DNA of 64,000 bases from Sporocytophaga myxococcoides DSM 11118 (GTDB lineage: Bacteria; Bacteroidota; Bacteroidia; Cytophagales; Cytophagaceae), in NCBI RefSeq assembly GCF_000426725.1, contig NZ_KE384560.1:580960-644959 (forward strand). Direction: 5' to 3'. The position numbers were made by a program, and so were the translations under genes. Positions 9,107-17,741 of the stretch are shown piece after piece. How positions within the stretch are numbered: the first letter of the stretch is position 1; every line of letters begins with the position of its first letter. The notes beneath the pieces are model-generated. The model was not told where the DNA came from. It saw only the letters and a program-made list of their open reading frames with translations, and searched no databases.

Positions 9107-10180
9107 GTGAAAATTATAGACAGATATATCTTAAAGAAATTTTTGAGTGCTTTCTTTTTTACAGTAATACTTTTAGTGGCGATTATTTGTGTGATTGATT
9201 TTACTGAGAAAAACGATGACTTTATTAATAGTCATGCACCGTTTCGCTTGGTAATGAAGTATTATTTAAATTTTGCTCCATACATAGCAAATATGCTAAG
9301 CCCGATTACTGTATTTATTGCCACGGTATTCGTAACAGCAAAGATGGCCTCTCATACCGAAATTATTGCAATTCTGAACGGAGGAATCAGCTTTAGAAGG
9401 ATGTTGTTGCCATACATTATGGGGGCTAGCATGATTGCGGTTTTCATATTTATCCTAATAGGATGGCTTTTGCCCAAAGCCAATAAGGAACGAGTCGCTT
9501 TTGAAAATGTATATGTAAAAGATCAGTTTTTTTATGAAGGCAGAAATGTACATCTCAAGATAGCTCCGGAGACCTATGTCTACATGGAAAGTTATAACAA
9601 CCAAATCAGTACCGGATATCAGTTTACTCTAGAATCAATTGACGGAAAAAATTTGAAAAGCAAACTGAAAGCGATGAGGATTACATGGTTGCCTGATAAG
9701 AAAAAATGGGAACTGGAAAATTACATGATCAGAAAGTTTGTAGACGGCAAGGAATCCATCAGTTTTGGGACACGTACAGATACTACTATAAACCTTTATC
9801 CTAAAGATTTTGAAAGTACCTATTTGCTTCATGAGACCTTTACACTGCCAGAACTGAAAGCATATATAAAGGAGCTGAGGGAAAAGGGTGTTGAAAGCGT
9901 AGCAGTTTATGAAATCGAGATGTATGAACGGTATACATATCCTTTCGCGATCATTATTCTTACCGTTATTGGAGTGGTTGTTTCAGCCAGAAAAACGAGA
10001 GAAGGAGCAGGCTTTCAGATTGCGTTCGGGTTCTTACTTGCTTTTATCTACATCATATTTGTGATTATGAGCCGAAGTATAGCAAATGCTGGAACTCTTA
10101 GTCCATTACTGGCAGCGTGGCTTCCGAATTTAGTGTTTGCTTCGATAGGTTTAATAATGTATAAAACGCTACCCAGGTAA
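9107..10180 (+). CDS. LptF/LptG family permease (YjgP/YjgQ)
   Basis: A 357-residue inner-membrane component of the lipopolysaccharide export ABC transporter. It begins with the family signature KIIDRYILKKFLSAFFF. Three transmembrane helices lie before residue 125, a soluble beta-rich periplasmic domain covers about 130-265, and three helices end the protein. Translation starts at GTG 9107, which places the RYILKKFL helix correctly at the N-terminus. Whether it acts as LptF or LptG cannot be settled. It ends one base before the convergent ispE, with no terminator in between. Confidence 0.92.
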   Translation: MKIIDRYILKKFLSAFFFTVILLVAIICVIDFTEKNDDFINSHAPFRLVMKYYLNFAPYIANMLSPITVFIATVFVTAKMASHTEIIAILNGGISFRRMLLPYIMGASMIAVFIFILIGWLLPKANKERVAFENVYVKDQFFYEGRNVHLKIAPETYVYMESYNNQISTGYQFTLESIDGKNLKSKLKAMRITWLPDKKKWELENYMIRKFVDGKESISFGTRTDTTINLYPKDFESTYLLHETFTLPELKAYIKELREKGVESVAVYEIEMYERYTYPFAIIILTVIGVVVSARKTREGAGFQIAFGFLLAFIYIIFVIMSRSIANAGTLSPLLAAWLPNLVFASIGLIMYKTLPR

Positions 10181-10181
10181 T

Positions 10182-10988
10182 TCAAAAAGAAAAGGAAAAG
10201 CTAGTGCATCCTGATAATGATATATTGTGAAGGTGTTCTTTATCGGTAAATATTCCGAACATTGTAGATCCGCTTCCGCTCATACAAGCATATATAGCTC
10301 CTGAGGAATACAGCTTTTCCTTTATATCATTAAGCATAGGATAAATCTCAAAAACCGAATCTTCAAAATCGTTATGCAACTTCTCTTTCCATTGTAAAAT
10401 GTCACCTTGTATAACTTCATTTACCGGATAAAGAGGGGCTTTAGGTTTAACTTTACTGTATGCTTCTTTTGTGGAAACTCCAAAGGGGGGGAATATCAAT
10501 AATCCAAAATAACCATCTAAAGACAGATTCACAGGAGAAAATACATTTCCTTTTTCTTTTCCTATTACTGCTCTATTATTCACAAAGAACGGACAGTCAC
10601 TGCCAATTGGTGCCACTATATCTTCCATTTCAGCGGTAGAAAGGTCAAGTTTAAATAATTCGTTGAAAAGCTTGACAGCAAAAGCAGCATCTGAAGAACC
10701 TCCACCTAAACCGGCGCCCATTGGAATAGCCTTATGAAGGTGAATCTTTACCTGACCAATACCATATTTCTTTTGCATTACCCTGTACGCCTTGATTACC
10801 AGATTGTCTTCCCCGGAAGAACTTTCTATGCCAGAATGAGTAAACTCAAACTGATCTGAATGAAGTATTTCAAGGGAATCAAAAATTTTTACAGGATAAA
10901 AACATGTTTCAAGGTTGTGAAAACCATCAGGTCTTCTGGAAACTATATTTAAGCCAAGATTAATTTTGGCATTAGGAAAAGCAATCAT
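10182..10988 (-). CDS. ispE: 4-diphosphocytidyl-2-C-methyl-D-erythritol kinase
   Basis: A 268-residue GHMP kinase that phosphorylates CDP-methylerythritol in the non-mevalonate isoprenoid pathway. The N-terminal FPNAKINLGLNI, the ATP loop PMGAGLGGGSSDAAF, PIGSDCPFF and the C-terminal GSGSTMFGIF motif are all present. It is transcribed alone, convergent with the permease gene. Its -7 box sits in a palindrome shared with the divergent sugar-transferase gene. Confidence 0.97.
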   Translation of the reverse strand: MIAFPNAKINLGLNIVSRRPDGFHNLETCFYPVKIFDSLEILHSDQFEFTHSGIESSSGEDNLVIKAYRVMQKKYGIGQVKIHLHKAIPMGAGLGGGSSDAAFAVKLFNELFKLDLSTAEMEDIVAPIGSDCPFFVNNRAVIGKEKGNVFSPVNLSLDGYFGLLIFPPFGVSTKEAYSKVKPKAPLYPVNEVIQGDILQWKEKLHNDFEDSVFEIYPMLNDIKEKLYSSGAIYACMSGSGSTMFGIFTDKEHLHNISLSGCTSFSFSF

Positions 10989-11002
10989 TAATTAAATAGA
11001 AG

Positions 11003-11023
11003 CTATTTTTGAAACAAAAATAG
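11003..11023. promoter_or_regulatory. palindromic divergent promoter: two facing -7 boxes
   Basis: A perfect 9-base inverted repeat (CTATTTTTG, 3-base centre, CAAAAATAG) contains TATTTTTG on the plus strand (11004-11011, towards the sugar transferase) and the same box on the minus strand (11015-11022, towards ispE). Predicted leaders are about 44 and 20 bases. The two polymerase footprints would overlap. No clear -33 boxes are visible. Confidence 0.55.
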
Positions 11024-11060
11024 AAAAAACGCTTAAAATTCTTTAGACCCAAAAACAACA

Positions 11061-11645
11061 ATGTATCAAAGGATTCTAAAACCTGTATTTGATGTGACCT
11101 TTTCTTTTTTGGCGCTAGTGTTTTTTTTGCCCTTGTTTTTGTTAATTTCAGCTTTGATTTCGGTTTTTAATACCGGTCCAATATTTTATCTTCAAAATCG
11201 TGCTGGCTATAAAGGCCGGTCATTTAAAATCATTAAATTCAGAACAAGACATAATATTGCCAATGAAGAAATTCCGGATCTGACATTTATTGGTAAAATC
11301 TTAAGACGGACCAGTCTTGATGAGTTGCCGCAATTGATAAATGTACTAAAAGGCGATATGAGCCTTATTGGTCCGCGTCCCCTGTTGATGGAATACCTAC
11401 CGCTGTATAATGAAGATCAAGCGAGACGCCACAATGTAAAACCTGGAATTACAGGGTGGGCTCAGGTAAATGGAAGAAATGCCATTGACTGGAAAAGAAA
11501 ATTTGAATTGGATATTTTTTATGTTAATAATTGCTCCTTCTTACTGGATGTAAAAATTACCTATTTAACCATTGGAAGAATTATTTCCGGACATGGGGTA
11601 AACACTGCTTCAGGAGAGTTGGTTGAAAAGTTTAAAGGGAATTAA
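11061..11645 (+). CDS. undecaprenyl-phosphate sugar phosphotransferase (PglC-like)
   Basis: A 194-residue small bacterial sugar transferase, the monotopic phosphoglycosyl transferase core. It starts with a re-entrant hydrophobic helix (residues about 10-33), then GPIFYLQNRAGYKGRSFKIIKFRT, RRTSLDELPQLINVLKGDMS (containing the catalytic Asp-Glu pair), LIGPRPLL and GITGWAQVNGRNAI. It transfers a sugar-1-phosphate from a UDP-sugar to undecaprenyl phosphate at the inner membrane, starting a surface glycan or glycoprotein chain. It is paired with a PglD-like acyltransferase 4 bases downstream. No other glycan genes follow, so the product is unknown. Confidence 0.93.
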   Translation: MYQRILKPVFDVTFSFLALVFFLPLFLLISALISVFNTGPIFYLQNRAGYKGRSFKIIKFRTRHNIANEEIPDLTFIGKILRRTSLDELPQLINVLKGDMSLIGPRPLLMEYLPLYNEDQARRHNVKPGITGWAQVNGRNAIDWKRKFELDIFYVNNCSFLLDVKITYLTIGRIISGHGVNTASGELVEKFKGN

Positions 11646-11649
11646 GAAT

Positions 11650-12258
11650 ATGTTATTATACGGTGCCGATAGTTTTGCAAAAGTTGTTAAAGAATGTGCT
11701 AAAGCCTCAGGAAAGGAGGTTTATTTTATTTTTGACGACTTCCAACGAGATATTAAATTGGATAGTACCCCTATTATCGGTCCATACAATAAAGAGTTTA
11801 GTACAAACGAGTCTATTCTTATTGCTGTTGAGGATAATTTGCTTCGTAAAACTCTTGTTCCAAAAATTGTGCATGAATTTGCTTCTGTTATTCATCCTCA
11901 AGCTATTATTTCTAAATATGCAAGTTATGAGGCAGGGACAATTATTTTTCAAGGGGCTATTATCCAAGCAGGAACAACTGTAGGTAAGCATTGCATCATT
12001 AATATGGGCGCAAAAATTGATTTTGAATGCCAGATCAGTGATTATGTAAACATTGGTCCAGGAGCAATAATTGGAGGTTATGCCAGACTTGAAGAAGGAG
12101 TTACAGTTGGAGCTGGAGCTATTGTGTCTCCAAATGTTGAAATAGGTAAATGGGCAGTAATTTCACCAGGTTCAGTAGTTACCGAAAATGTGCCGGAATA
12201 TTCCGTGGTAGAAGGTATTCCAGCAAAGGTGGTTAAATCGCTTACCAAAACCGTATAA
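11650..12258 (+). CDS. PglD/NeuD-family sugar O/N-acyltransferase
   Basis: A 202-residue protein with an N-terminal Rossmann-like domain (MLLYGADSFAKVVKECAKA) and a C-terminal left-handed beta-helix built of hexapeptide repeats (IIFQGAIIQAGTTVGKHCII, then GPGAIIGGYARLEEGVTVGA). It ends in the usual VVEGIPAKVVK. The family acetylates UDP-amino-sugars such as the bacillosamine precursor. I chose the ATG at 11650, four bases after the transferase stop, because it begins exactly at the conserved LLYGA strand; an in-frame codon upstream would overlap the preceding gene. The second half of a PglC/PglD-like pair. Confidence 0.92.
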   Translation: MLLYGADSFAKVVKECAKASGKEVYFIFDDFQRDIKLDSTPIIGPYNKEFSTNESILIAVEDNLLRKTLVPKIVHEFASVIHPQAIISKYASYEAGTIIFQGAIIQAGTTVGKHCIINMGAKIDFECQISDYVNIGPGAIIGGYARLEEGVTVGAGAIVSPNVEIGKWAVISPGSVVTENVPEYSVVEGIPAKVVKSLTKTV

Positions 12259-12337
12259 ATTGAGTTTCTAAGACTGATTTTTATTCGAAATTAATAACAG
12301 TTCGTTATTCTAAATCTTCGATAAGACTTTTCCCGTA

Positions 12338-12384
12338 GATCAAAATACAGTAAATTTAACTAGTCATAATTCAGTATTTTGATC
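12338..12384. repeat. inverted repeat upstream of the CHAT gene
   Basis: A perfect 11-base inverted repeat (GATCAAAATAC at 12338-12348 and its complement at 12374-12384) with a 25-base AT-rich loop, ending 11 bases before the ATG of the large TPR-CHAT gene. It could be an operator or a leader hairpin; one such repeat is also plausible by chance in AT-rich DNA. Confidence 0.4.
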
Positions 12385-12395
12385 ATAACTTTTCT

Positions 12396-15300
12396 ATGAG
12401 AAAGTCCCTTCTTCTTTTGGTGTTCATATCTTTTGTTTCATATCAGTTTTCATTTTCCTCAGGTATAAAAGAAGAAGACTTTGCAAAGGTTGATAAAGAT
12501 TACAACAAAGGTGATTACAAGCTTGCCCTGCAAAAAGCAAAAAATATTCTCGCCAAATCATTAGAAAAACCGAATGACTTCCTGACAGCTGCTCGCATAA
12601 ATTTTAAGCTCGCCAAAGTTTATGATGCGCTTGGCAGATTTGAAGAATATAAACAGTGTGCAGAGGCTGGATCTGCTAATCTGACAAAAGCAGACCATAA
12701 AGATACAGTTCTGTTCGTATACACTTGCCTTGAAGGAATCACTGCATTGAGCGAATATGGAGAATACTTAAAAGCTGCAAACCTTATTGAAAGCGCAAAA
12801 CTTCTGTTGGACAATAAAATCAATCATCCGAATCTCAGGGCAGATATTCTGGAAAAGGAAAGTCTGGTATTGTTTAAAATGGGATACTACAAGAAAGCAG
12901 AGGAGTCTACTGTTGAATTGATAAAACTTCGTAAGAGTATTCTGGCAAATCCTTTTGGTGTTAAAGTAAAATTGAGTTCGAAAGAGATAAAAGATAAAAA
13001 GTCTGATATAGCCAGAGCTGTAAATCTTTTAAGTGAAATAAAAATTAAGAATTCAGATTTCAAAAATGCAGATTCTCTTATTAACATAAATTTGAAATGG
13101 ATTTCATCCAACCTAGGTAAGAAAAGGATTGAATACTCGAAAGCTCTGTATTTAAAAGGTTTAATCTATGAAAATAAAGGAGACGCTTCCAGGGCAGGAG
13201 CTAAATTTGCCAAAGCTTTAAAAAGTTCGACCAAGAGTAAAGACGTAAAATATAAAGTACATAGTAAGCAGGCTATTACTTATTATGAAAATCTAATTCC
13301 CACACTTAGGAAAGCCGGTCACTCCCGAAAGGCCAGTAAGAGAGAAAAACAATTAGAAGCTAGAATCAAAAGATTTTATGGCAAAGAAAACTATGCTTTT
13401 GTTAGAACTCAGCTTATCGTGGCTGATAGAATTTTTCAGGAAAAAGATTATCATAAAGCTCAGTCCAAATTTCAATCTATTCTTAAAGACAAGAATTTTT
13501 TTCCAGAAAATCATATAAAAAGAGTTGGAGTTCTTGATCTGTTATATAAATCTCAAATTGAAAATGAAGATTTTCTTGCTGCAGAGTCAACTTTAAAGAA
13601 GATCTCGGAACTAAATCTGAACGCATATGGAAAAGATGCCCCTAATTACCACCTGGGATTAGTGGAAGAGGCTAAATATATTGTTAACTATGGAGATCAA
13701 TTCTCAAGAGCAGAAACAATTTATGCCTCCAGTCTGAATGATGTTTTGGAAAAAGAGGTACCTCACAACAATCTTCAATACATAGAAGGATTATATAGTC
13801 ATGCTAAACTTTATCAAATCAGGGATAAATATGAGAAGTCATTAATTACACTTCAGAATGCAAAATCAATAGTAGAAAAATACTATGGAAATTCTTCCGA
13901 GCACTATGCTGTTTTCTTAGAAAAATATGCATCACTGCAACTCGTATTAGGCAAGTATAATGAAGCGGAAGAGAATATTAATAAATCTCTGGCATTTTTT
14001 AATTCGCAAAATTACAGTGACCAAAATATAGCTTATGCACATAGTCTTGAAACACTTTCAAAATTTTTCATTGTGCAGGGAAAACTCCGTGAAGCAGAGA
14101 AAACAGTGAAAAAGGCAATAAAGATAACTAAGAATGCGAATGAAAATGAGAAAGTATCCACCATCTCAGATGAACTTGCTAACTTAAATATTCTTACAGG
14201 GAATTATGCTGCTACTGAAAAATCTCTTTTAGAAATTATAAGAATACGTGAAGGAAAATTTGGGGTAAAACATCGAAGCCTTATCAATCCTCTGAACCAG
14301 CTAGGTAACCTTTACCTAATTATTGGAGATTATAACAAAGCTGAAAAATTAGTAAGGAGAGCATATAAAATCAGTGAGGAAATTTTCGGAGCAAACTCTG
14401 TCATTCACGCTGAAAATATCAAACTTTTATTGAAAATTTATACTGCCATTGGAGATTATGATAAAGCTGAGGAAGCAGGAAGCAAAGCACTTGCAATTCA
14501 GATAGCCTGTTATGGTAAAAATCATTTGCAGGTCGCCTCAACTTTGAACGAGCTTGCTTTGGTGAAATTTTATAACAACCCACATGGTCCAGAGTCCGAA
14601 AAATTATTCACTGAAGCAATTTCCATAATCTATACGTGCCTTGGAAACAATAATTTGAATTATGCAGAAGTGTTGAAAAACTTGTCAATGTTTTACATTG
14701 AAAATGGAAAAAAAGAATCAGCTGAAGAGTATCTTAATAATGCTAATAAAATCTGGATTACAAAGCTAGGAAGTGTAAATGTCCATTCTGCAGAGGCCGC
14801 GTTTACAAGAGGTATATACTTTTCAAAAGAAGAGAAATTTTCAGAGGCCAAAGAATCTTTTGCAAACAGTAAGAGTCTCTATGAGAAAATTTTTGACAAT
14901 GAGCACCCAGACTATATCAAAGCTCTTAGCAAAGAAGGCCAAATGGCTTTCATCTTAAATGATTACAAAGCAGCAGTTAAATACCTCAACGAAACCACTG
15001 CTGCTGATTTGAAATTTATTAAAAAGTATTTCCCTTCACTTAGTGACAGAGAGAAAAATAAATTTTGGAATCTGATCAAAGATGACTTTGAATTTTATAA
15101 CACTCTTGCAATAAAATTATCAAAGGAAAATCCAGAGCTACTTCAAAACGTCTACAACTTTAGCCTTAAGACAAAAGCTATTTTATTAAATTCATCAATT
15201 AAAGTAAAAGAAAGAATCCTGAGCAGCAACAATCAGGAACTGATAAAAAAATATGAGACCTGGATTGAAAAGAAAGAATTTCTAACGTCCGCTTTATCCA

Positions 15301-16643
15301 TGAATTTTGAGCAACAGAAAGAGAACGGTATTGATGTAAAGCTTTTAGAAAAAGAAATAGAAGCTCTTGAAAAAGACCTGAGTGAAAAGTCTGAATCCTT
15401 TCAGGTGAATTACGAAAAGTCGGATGTAGATTGGAAACAAGTTAAAGACATTCTAAAACCTAATGAATATGCCATAGAAGTTATAAGATTCAGGTATTTC
15501 GAAACGGATTTTTCTGATTCAGTGCTTTATGCGGGCCTTATTGTTAATGAAAATTCAAAGTTACCAGAGTTGGTTCTAATACCTAATGGCAATGATCTGG
15601 AGAATAGATATCTTAACTATTATAGAAATTGTATTAAGCTTAATGTAGAGGACCAATTATCTTTTGAAAAGTTCTGGATGCCCTTTAATAACTCCATAAA
15701 ACAAAATTCCACAGTTTATCTTTCAGGTGATGGAGTTTATAATCAGATAAATTTGGAAACAATTTGTTCTCCTGATAAGACATATTTGCTGAATCAGTAT
15801 GACATAGTCCTGGTCAGCAATACAAAGGATTTGATAAGAGGAAATAATATTAAGTCAGAGAAAAGAGGTAATGCCACAACGGAGTTAGTCAACAAGATAA
15901 AGTTATTTGGGAATCCCACATATTATGATGAATCTGATAATTCTCAATCTAATGATCCTTTATATATAAAGACATCTTTAAGTTTTGAGGATGGTAAAAA
16001 GATACCACAACTTCCAGGAGCAGAAGGAGAGATTAAGCACCTAAACGCATTGATGATCAAAAATGGATGGGAAACTGAAACGTATTTGAATAATGAGGCC
16101 ACAGAAGGAAATCTAAAAGCAATTAAAGATCCCAAAGTATTCCATATTGCAACGCATGGATTTTTCATGGAAGATTTGGAGAAAGGATATCAGGACGGAT
16201 TTACAGATAAGAACCTACAAAATCCCTTATTGAGGTCAGGTTTGTTGCTGAAAAATGGAGGGGTACTACTTGCAAAAGATAATATATATGAATTAAATTC
16301 AGAGGATGGTATTTTAACTGCCTATGAAGCAATGAATTTATACCTGGATCATACAGATTTAGTAGTATTGAGTGCTTGCGAAACAGGTGTTGGTAAGGTA
16401 CAGTTAGGCGAAGGGGTATGTGGTTTGCAAAGAGCCTTTTTGATTGCAGGTGCCAATTCAGTGATAATGAGTCTATTTAAAGTCTCAGATGACGTAACCA
16501 AAGACCTTATGACTATATTTTACGATAAATGGCTCACGTCAGGATCTAAAAGAAAATCATTTTTGGAAGCTAAGAGATTAATTAAGGAAAAATATAAAGA
16601 TCCGATTTATTGGGGAGCTTTTATTATGGTTGGAGCAGAGTAA
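12396..16643 (+). CDS. large secreted TPR-CHAT domain protein
   Basis: A 1415-residue protein. A signal peptide (residues about 1-22, ending FSFSSG) points to export. Residues about 25-900 are successive tetratricopeptide repeats, many of the 42-residue kinesin-light-chain type (for example LNQLGNLYLIIGDYNKAEKL). A charged linker follows, and residues about 1080-1415 form a CHAT domain, a caspase-like peptidase fold. The expected catalytic pair is present: His1254 in IATHGFF and Cys1328 in VLSACETG, followed by GEGVCGLQRAFLIAGANSVI. CHAT proteases are known as effectors in several bacterial systems, but no partner or substrate gene is adjacent. Transcribed alone; codon use looks like that of its neighbours. 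Confidence 0.93.
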   Translation: MRKSLLLLVFISFVSYQFSFSSGIKEEDFAKVDKDYNKGDYKLALQKAKNILAKSLEKPNDFLTAARINFKLAKVYDALGRFEEYKQCAEAGSANLTKADHKDTVLFVYTCLEGITALSEYGEYLKAANLIESAKLLLDNKINHPNLRADILEKESLVLFKMGYYKKAEESTVELIKLRKSILANPFGVKVKLSSKEIKDKKSDIARAVNLLSEIKIKNSDFKNADSLININLKWISSNLGKKRIEYSKALYLKGLIYENKGDASRAGAKFAKALKSSTKSKDVKYKVHSKQAITYYENLIPTLRKAGHSRKASKREKQLEARIKRFYGKENYAFVRTQLIVADRIFQEKDYHKAQSKFQSILKDKNFFPENHIKRVGVLDLLYKSQIENEDFLAAESTLKKISELNLNAYGKDAPNYHLGLVEEAKYIVNYGDQFSRAETIYASSLNDVLEKEVPHNNLQYIEGLYSHAKLYQIRDKYEKSLITLQNAKSIVEKYYGNSSEHYAVFLEKYASLQLVLGKYNEAEENINKSLAFFNSQNYSDQNIAYAHSLETLSKFFIVQGKLREAEKTVKKAIKITKNANENEKVSTISDELANLNILTGNYAATEKSLLEIIRIREGKFGVKHRSLINPLNQLGNLYLIIGDYNKAEKLVRRAYKISEEIFGANSVIHAENIKLLLKIYTAIGDYDKAEEAGSKALAIQIACYGKNHLQVASTLNELALVKFYNNPHGPESEKLFTEAISIIYTCLGNNNLNYAEVLKNLSMFYIENGKKESAEEYLNNANKIWITKLGSVNVHSAEAAFTRGIYFSKEEKFSEAKESFANSKSLYEKIFDNEHPDYIKALSKEGQMAFILNDYKAAVKYLNETTAADLKFIKKYFPSLSDREKNKFWNLIKDDFEFYNTLAIKLSKENPELLQNVYNFSLKTKAILLNSSIKVKERILSSNNQELIKKYETWIEKKEFLTSALSMNFEQQKENGIDVKLLEKEIEALEKDLSEKSESFQVNYEKSDVDWKQVKDILKPNEYAIEVIRFRYFETDFSDSVLYAGLIVNENSKLPELVLIPNGNDLENRYLNYYRNCIKLNVEDQLSFEKFWMPFNNSIKQNSTVYLSGDGVYNQINLETICSPDKTYLLNQYDIVLVSNTKDLIRGNNIKSEKRGNATTELVNKIKLFGNPTYYDESDNSQSNDPLYIKTSLSFEDGKKIPQLPGAEGEIKHLNALMIKNGWETETYLNNEATEGNLKAIKDPKVFHIATHGFFMEDLEKGYQDGFTDKNLQNPLLRSGLLLKNGGVLLAKDNIYELNSEDGILTAYEAMNLYLDHTDLVVLSACETGVGKVQLGEGVCGLQRAFLIAGANSVIMSLFKVSDDVTKDLMTIFYDKWLTSGSKRKSFLEAKRLIKEKYKDPIYWGAFIMVGAE

Positions 16644-16761
16644 AAAATAAATTTTCTATTAAAATTGGTATGTTTGTTTTGTGTAACTTGCTCTAATTCA
16701 ATAAGTTGAGGCATTTTTATTTTTTAATAACGATTTTTTCAAAAAAATATAAAATATAGTT

Positions 16762-16792
16762 TTTGCAAAAGATCCTAATTTCCGTATCTTTG
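16762..16792 (+). promoter_or_regulatory. promoter of the str operon (rpsL)
   Basis: TTTG at 16762-16765, a 19-base spacer and TATCTTTG at 16785-16792: an exact match to the Bacteroidota -33/-7 consensus with ideal spacing. The leader to rpsL is about 37 bases. Confidence 0.85.
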
Positions 16793-16833
16793 CCCTTCCA
16801 AAAAAAATAAGGGATTTAATTCTTTTTAAGTAA

Positions 16834-17250
16834 ATGCCTACTATACAACAATTAGTAAGAAAAGGTAGAGAGAAACTGACCTCTAAATCTAAATCTCCCG
16901 CGCTGGATTCGTGTCCACAAAGAAGAGGAGTATGTACAAGGGTATACACCACCACTCCAAAGAAGCCGAACTCAGCAATGAGAAAGGTTGCCAGGGTAAG
17001 GTTGACTAACGGAAAGGAAGTTAACGCTTATATTCCGGGAGAAGGTCATAACCTACAAGAGCACTCAATAGTGCTAATCAGAGGTGGAAGGGTAAAAGAC
17101 TTACCAGGTGTAAGATACCATATTGTAAGAGGTGCCCTTGACACCGCAGGTGTAAATGGAAGATTACAATCAAGATCAAAATACGGTGCTAAAAGACCTA
17201 AGCCAGGTGCTGCTGCTAAAACGCCTGCTGCAAAAGGTAAAAAGAAATAA
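16834..17250 (+). CDS. rpsL: 30S ribosomal protein S12
   Basis: A 138-residue S12 of the decoding centre. It carries the conserved [17 protein letters not shown] segment, whose lysine is the classic streptomycin site, and [18 protein letters not shown]. The wild-type lysines are present, so no resistance allele is visible. The C-terminus continues past the usual KYGAKRPK into an Ala/Lys tail of about 16 residues. First gene of rpsL-rpsG-fusA-rpsJ. Confidence 0.99.
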   Translation: MPTIQQLVRKGREKLTSKSKSPALDSCPQRRGVCTRVYTTTPKKPNSAMRKVARVRLTNGKEVNAYIPGEGHNLQEHSIVLIRGGRVKDLPGVRYHIVRGALDTAGVNGRLQSRSKYGAKRPKPGAAAKTPAAKGKKK

Positions 17251-17256
17251 TACGTT

Positions 17257-17724
17257 ATGAGAAAGGCTAAACCTAAAAAGAGATACCTTCTGCCTGATCC
17301 TAAGTTCAGGGATACATTGGTTACTAAGTTTGTAAACTCTTTGATGTATGATGGAAAGAAAAGTATTGCATATGATATTTTTTATTCTGCATGTGACTTA
17401 GTAGAGAACAGAACCAAAGAAAACGGGCTAGAAGTCTGGAGAAAAGCATTAAATAATGTAAGTCCTCATGTTGAAGTAAAGAGCCGTCGTGTTGGTGGTG
17501 CTACTTTCCAGGTTCCTACAGAAGTAAGACCAGAGAGAAAAGCAGCATTGGGTATGAAGTGGCTTATTCAGTATGCAAGAGGCAGAGGTGAAAAAACTAT
17601 GACTGAGCGCTTGGCAGGCGAAATTATCGCTGCGTCTAAAGGTGAGGGAGCTGCTGTGAAGAAGAAAGACGATACTCATAGAATGGCTGAGGCGAACAGA
17701 GCATTTTCACATTTCAGAATATAA
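17257..17724 (+). CDS. rpsG: 30S ribosomal protein S7
   Basis: A 155-residue primary 16S rRNA-binding protein that nucleates the head of the 30S subunit. Typical segments are [22 protein letters not shown], the beta-hairpin [20 protein letters not shown] and the C-terminal [16 protein letters not shown]. It lies 6 bases after rpsL and 17 before fusA. Confidence 0.99.
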   Translation: MRKAKPKKRYLLPDPKFRDTLVTKFVNSLMYDGKKSIAYDIFYSACDLVENRTKENGLEVWRKALNNVSPHVEVKSRRVGGATFQVPTEVRPERKAALGMKWLIQYARGRGEKTMTERLAGEIIAASKGEGAAVKKKDDTHRMAEANRAFSHFRI

Positions 17725-17741
17725 TTTTCTATAGAAATTAA

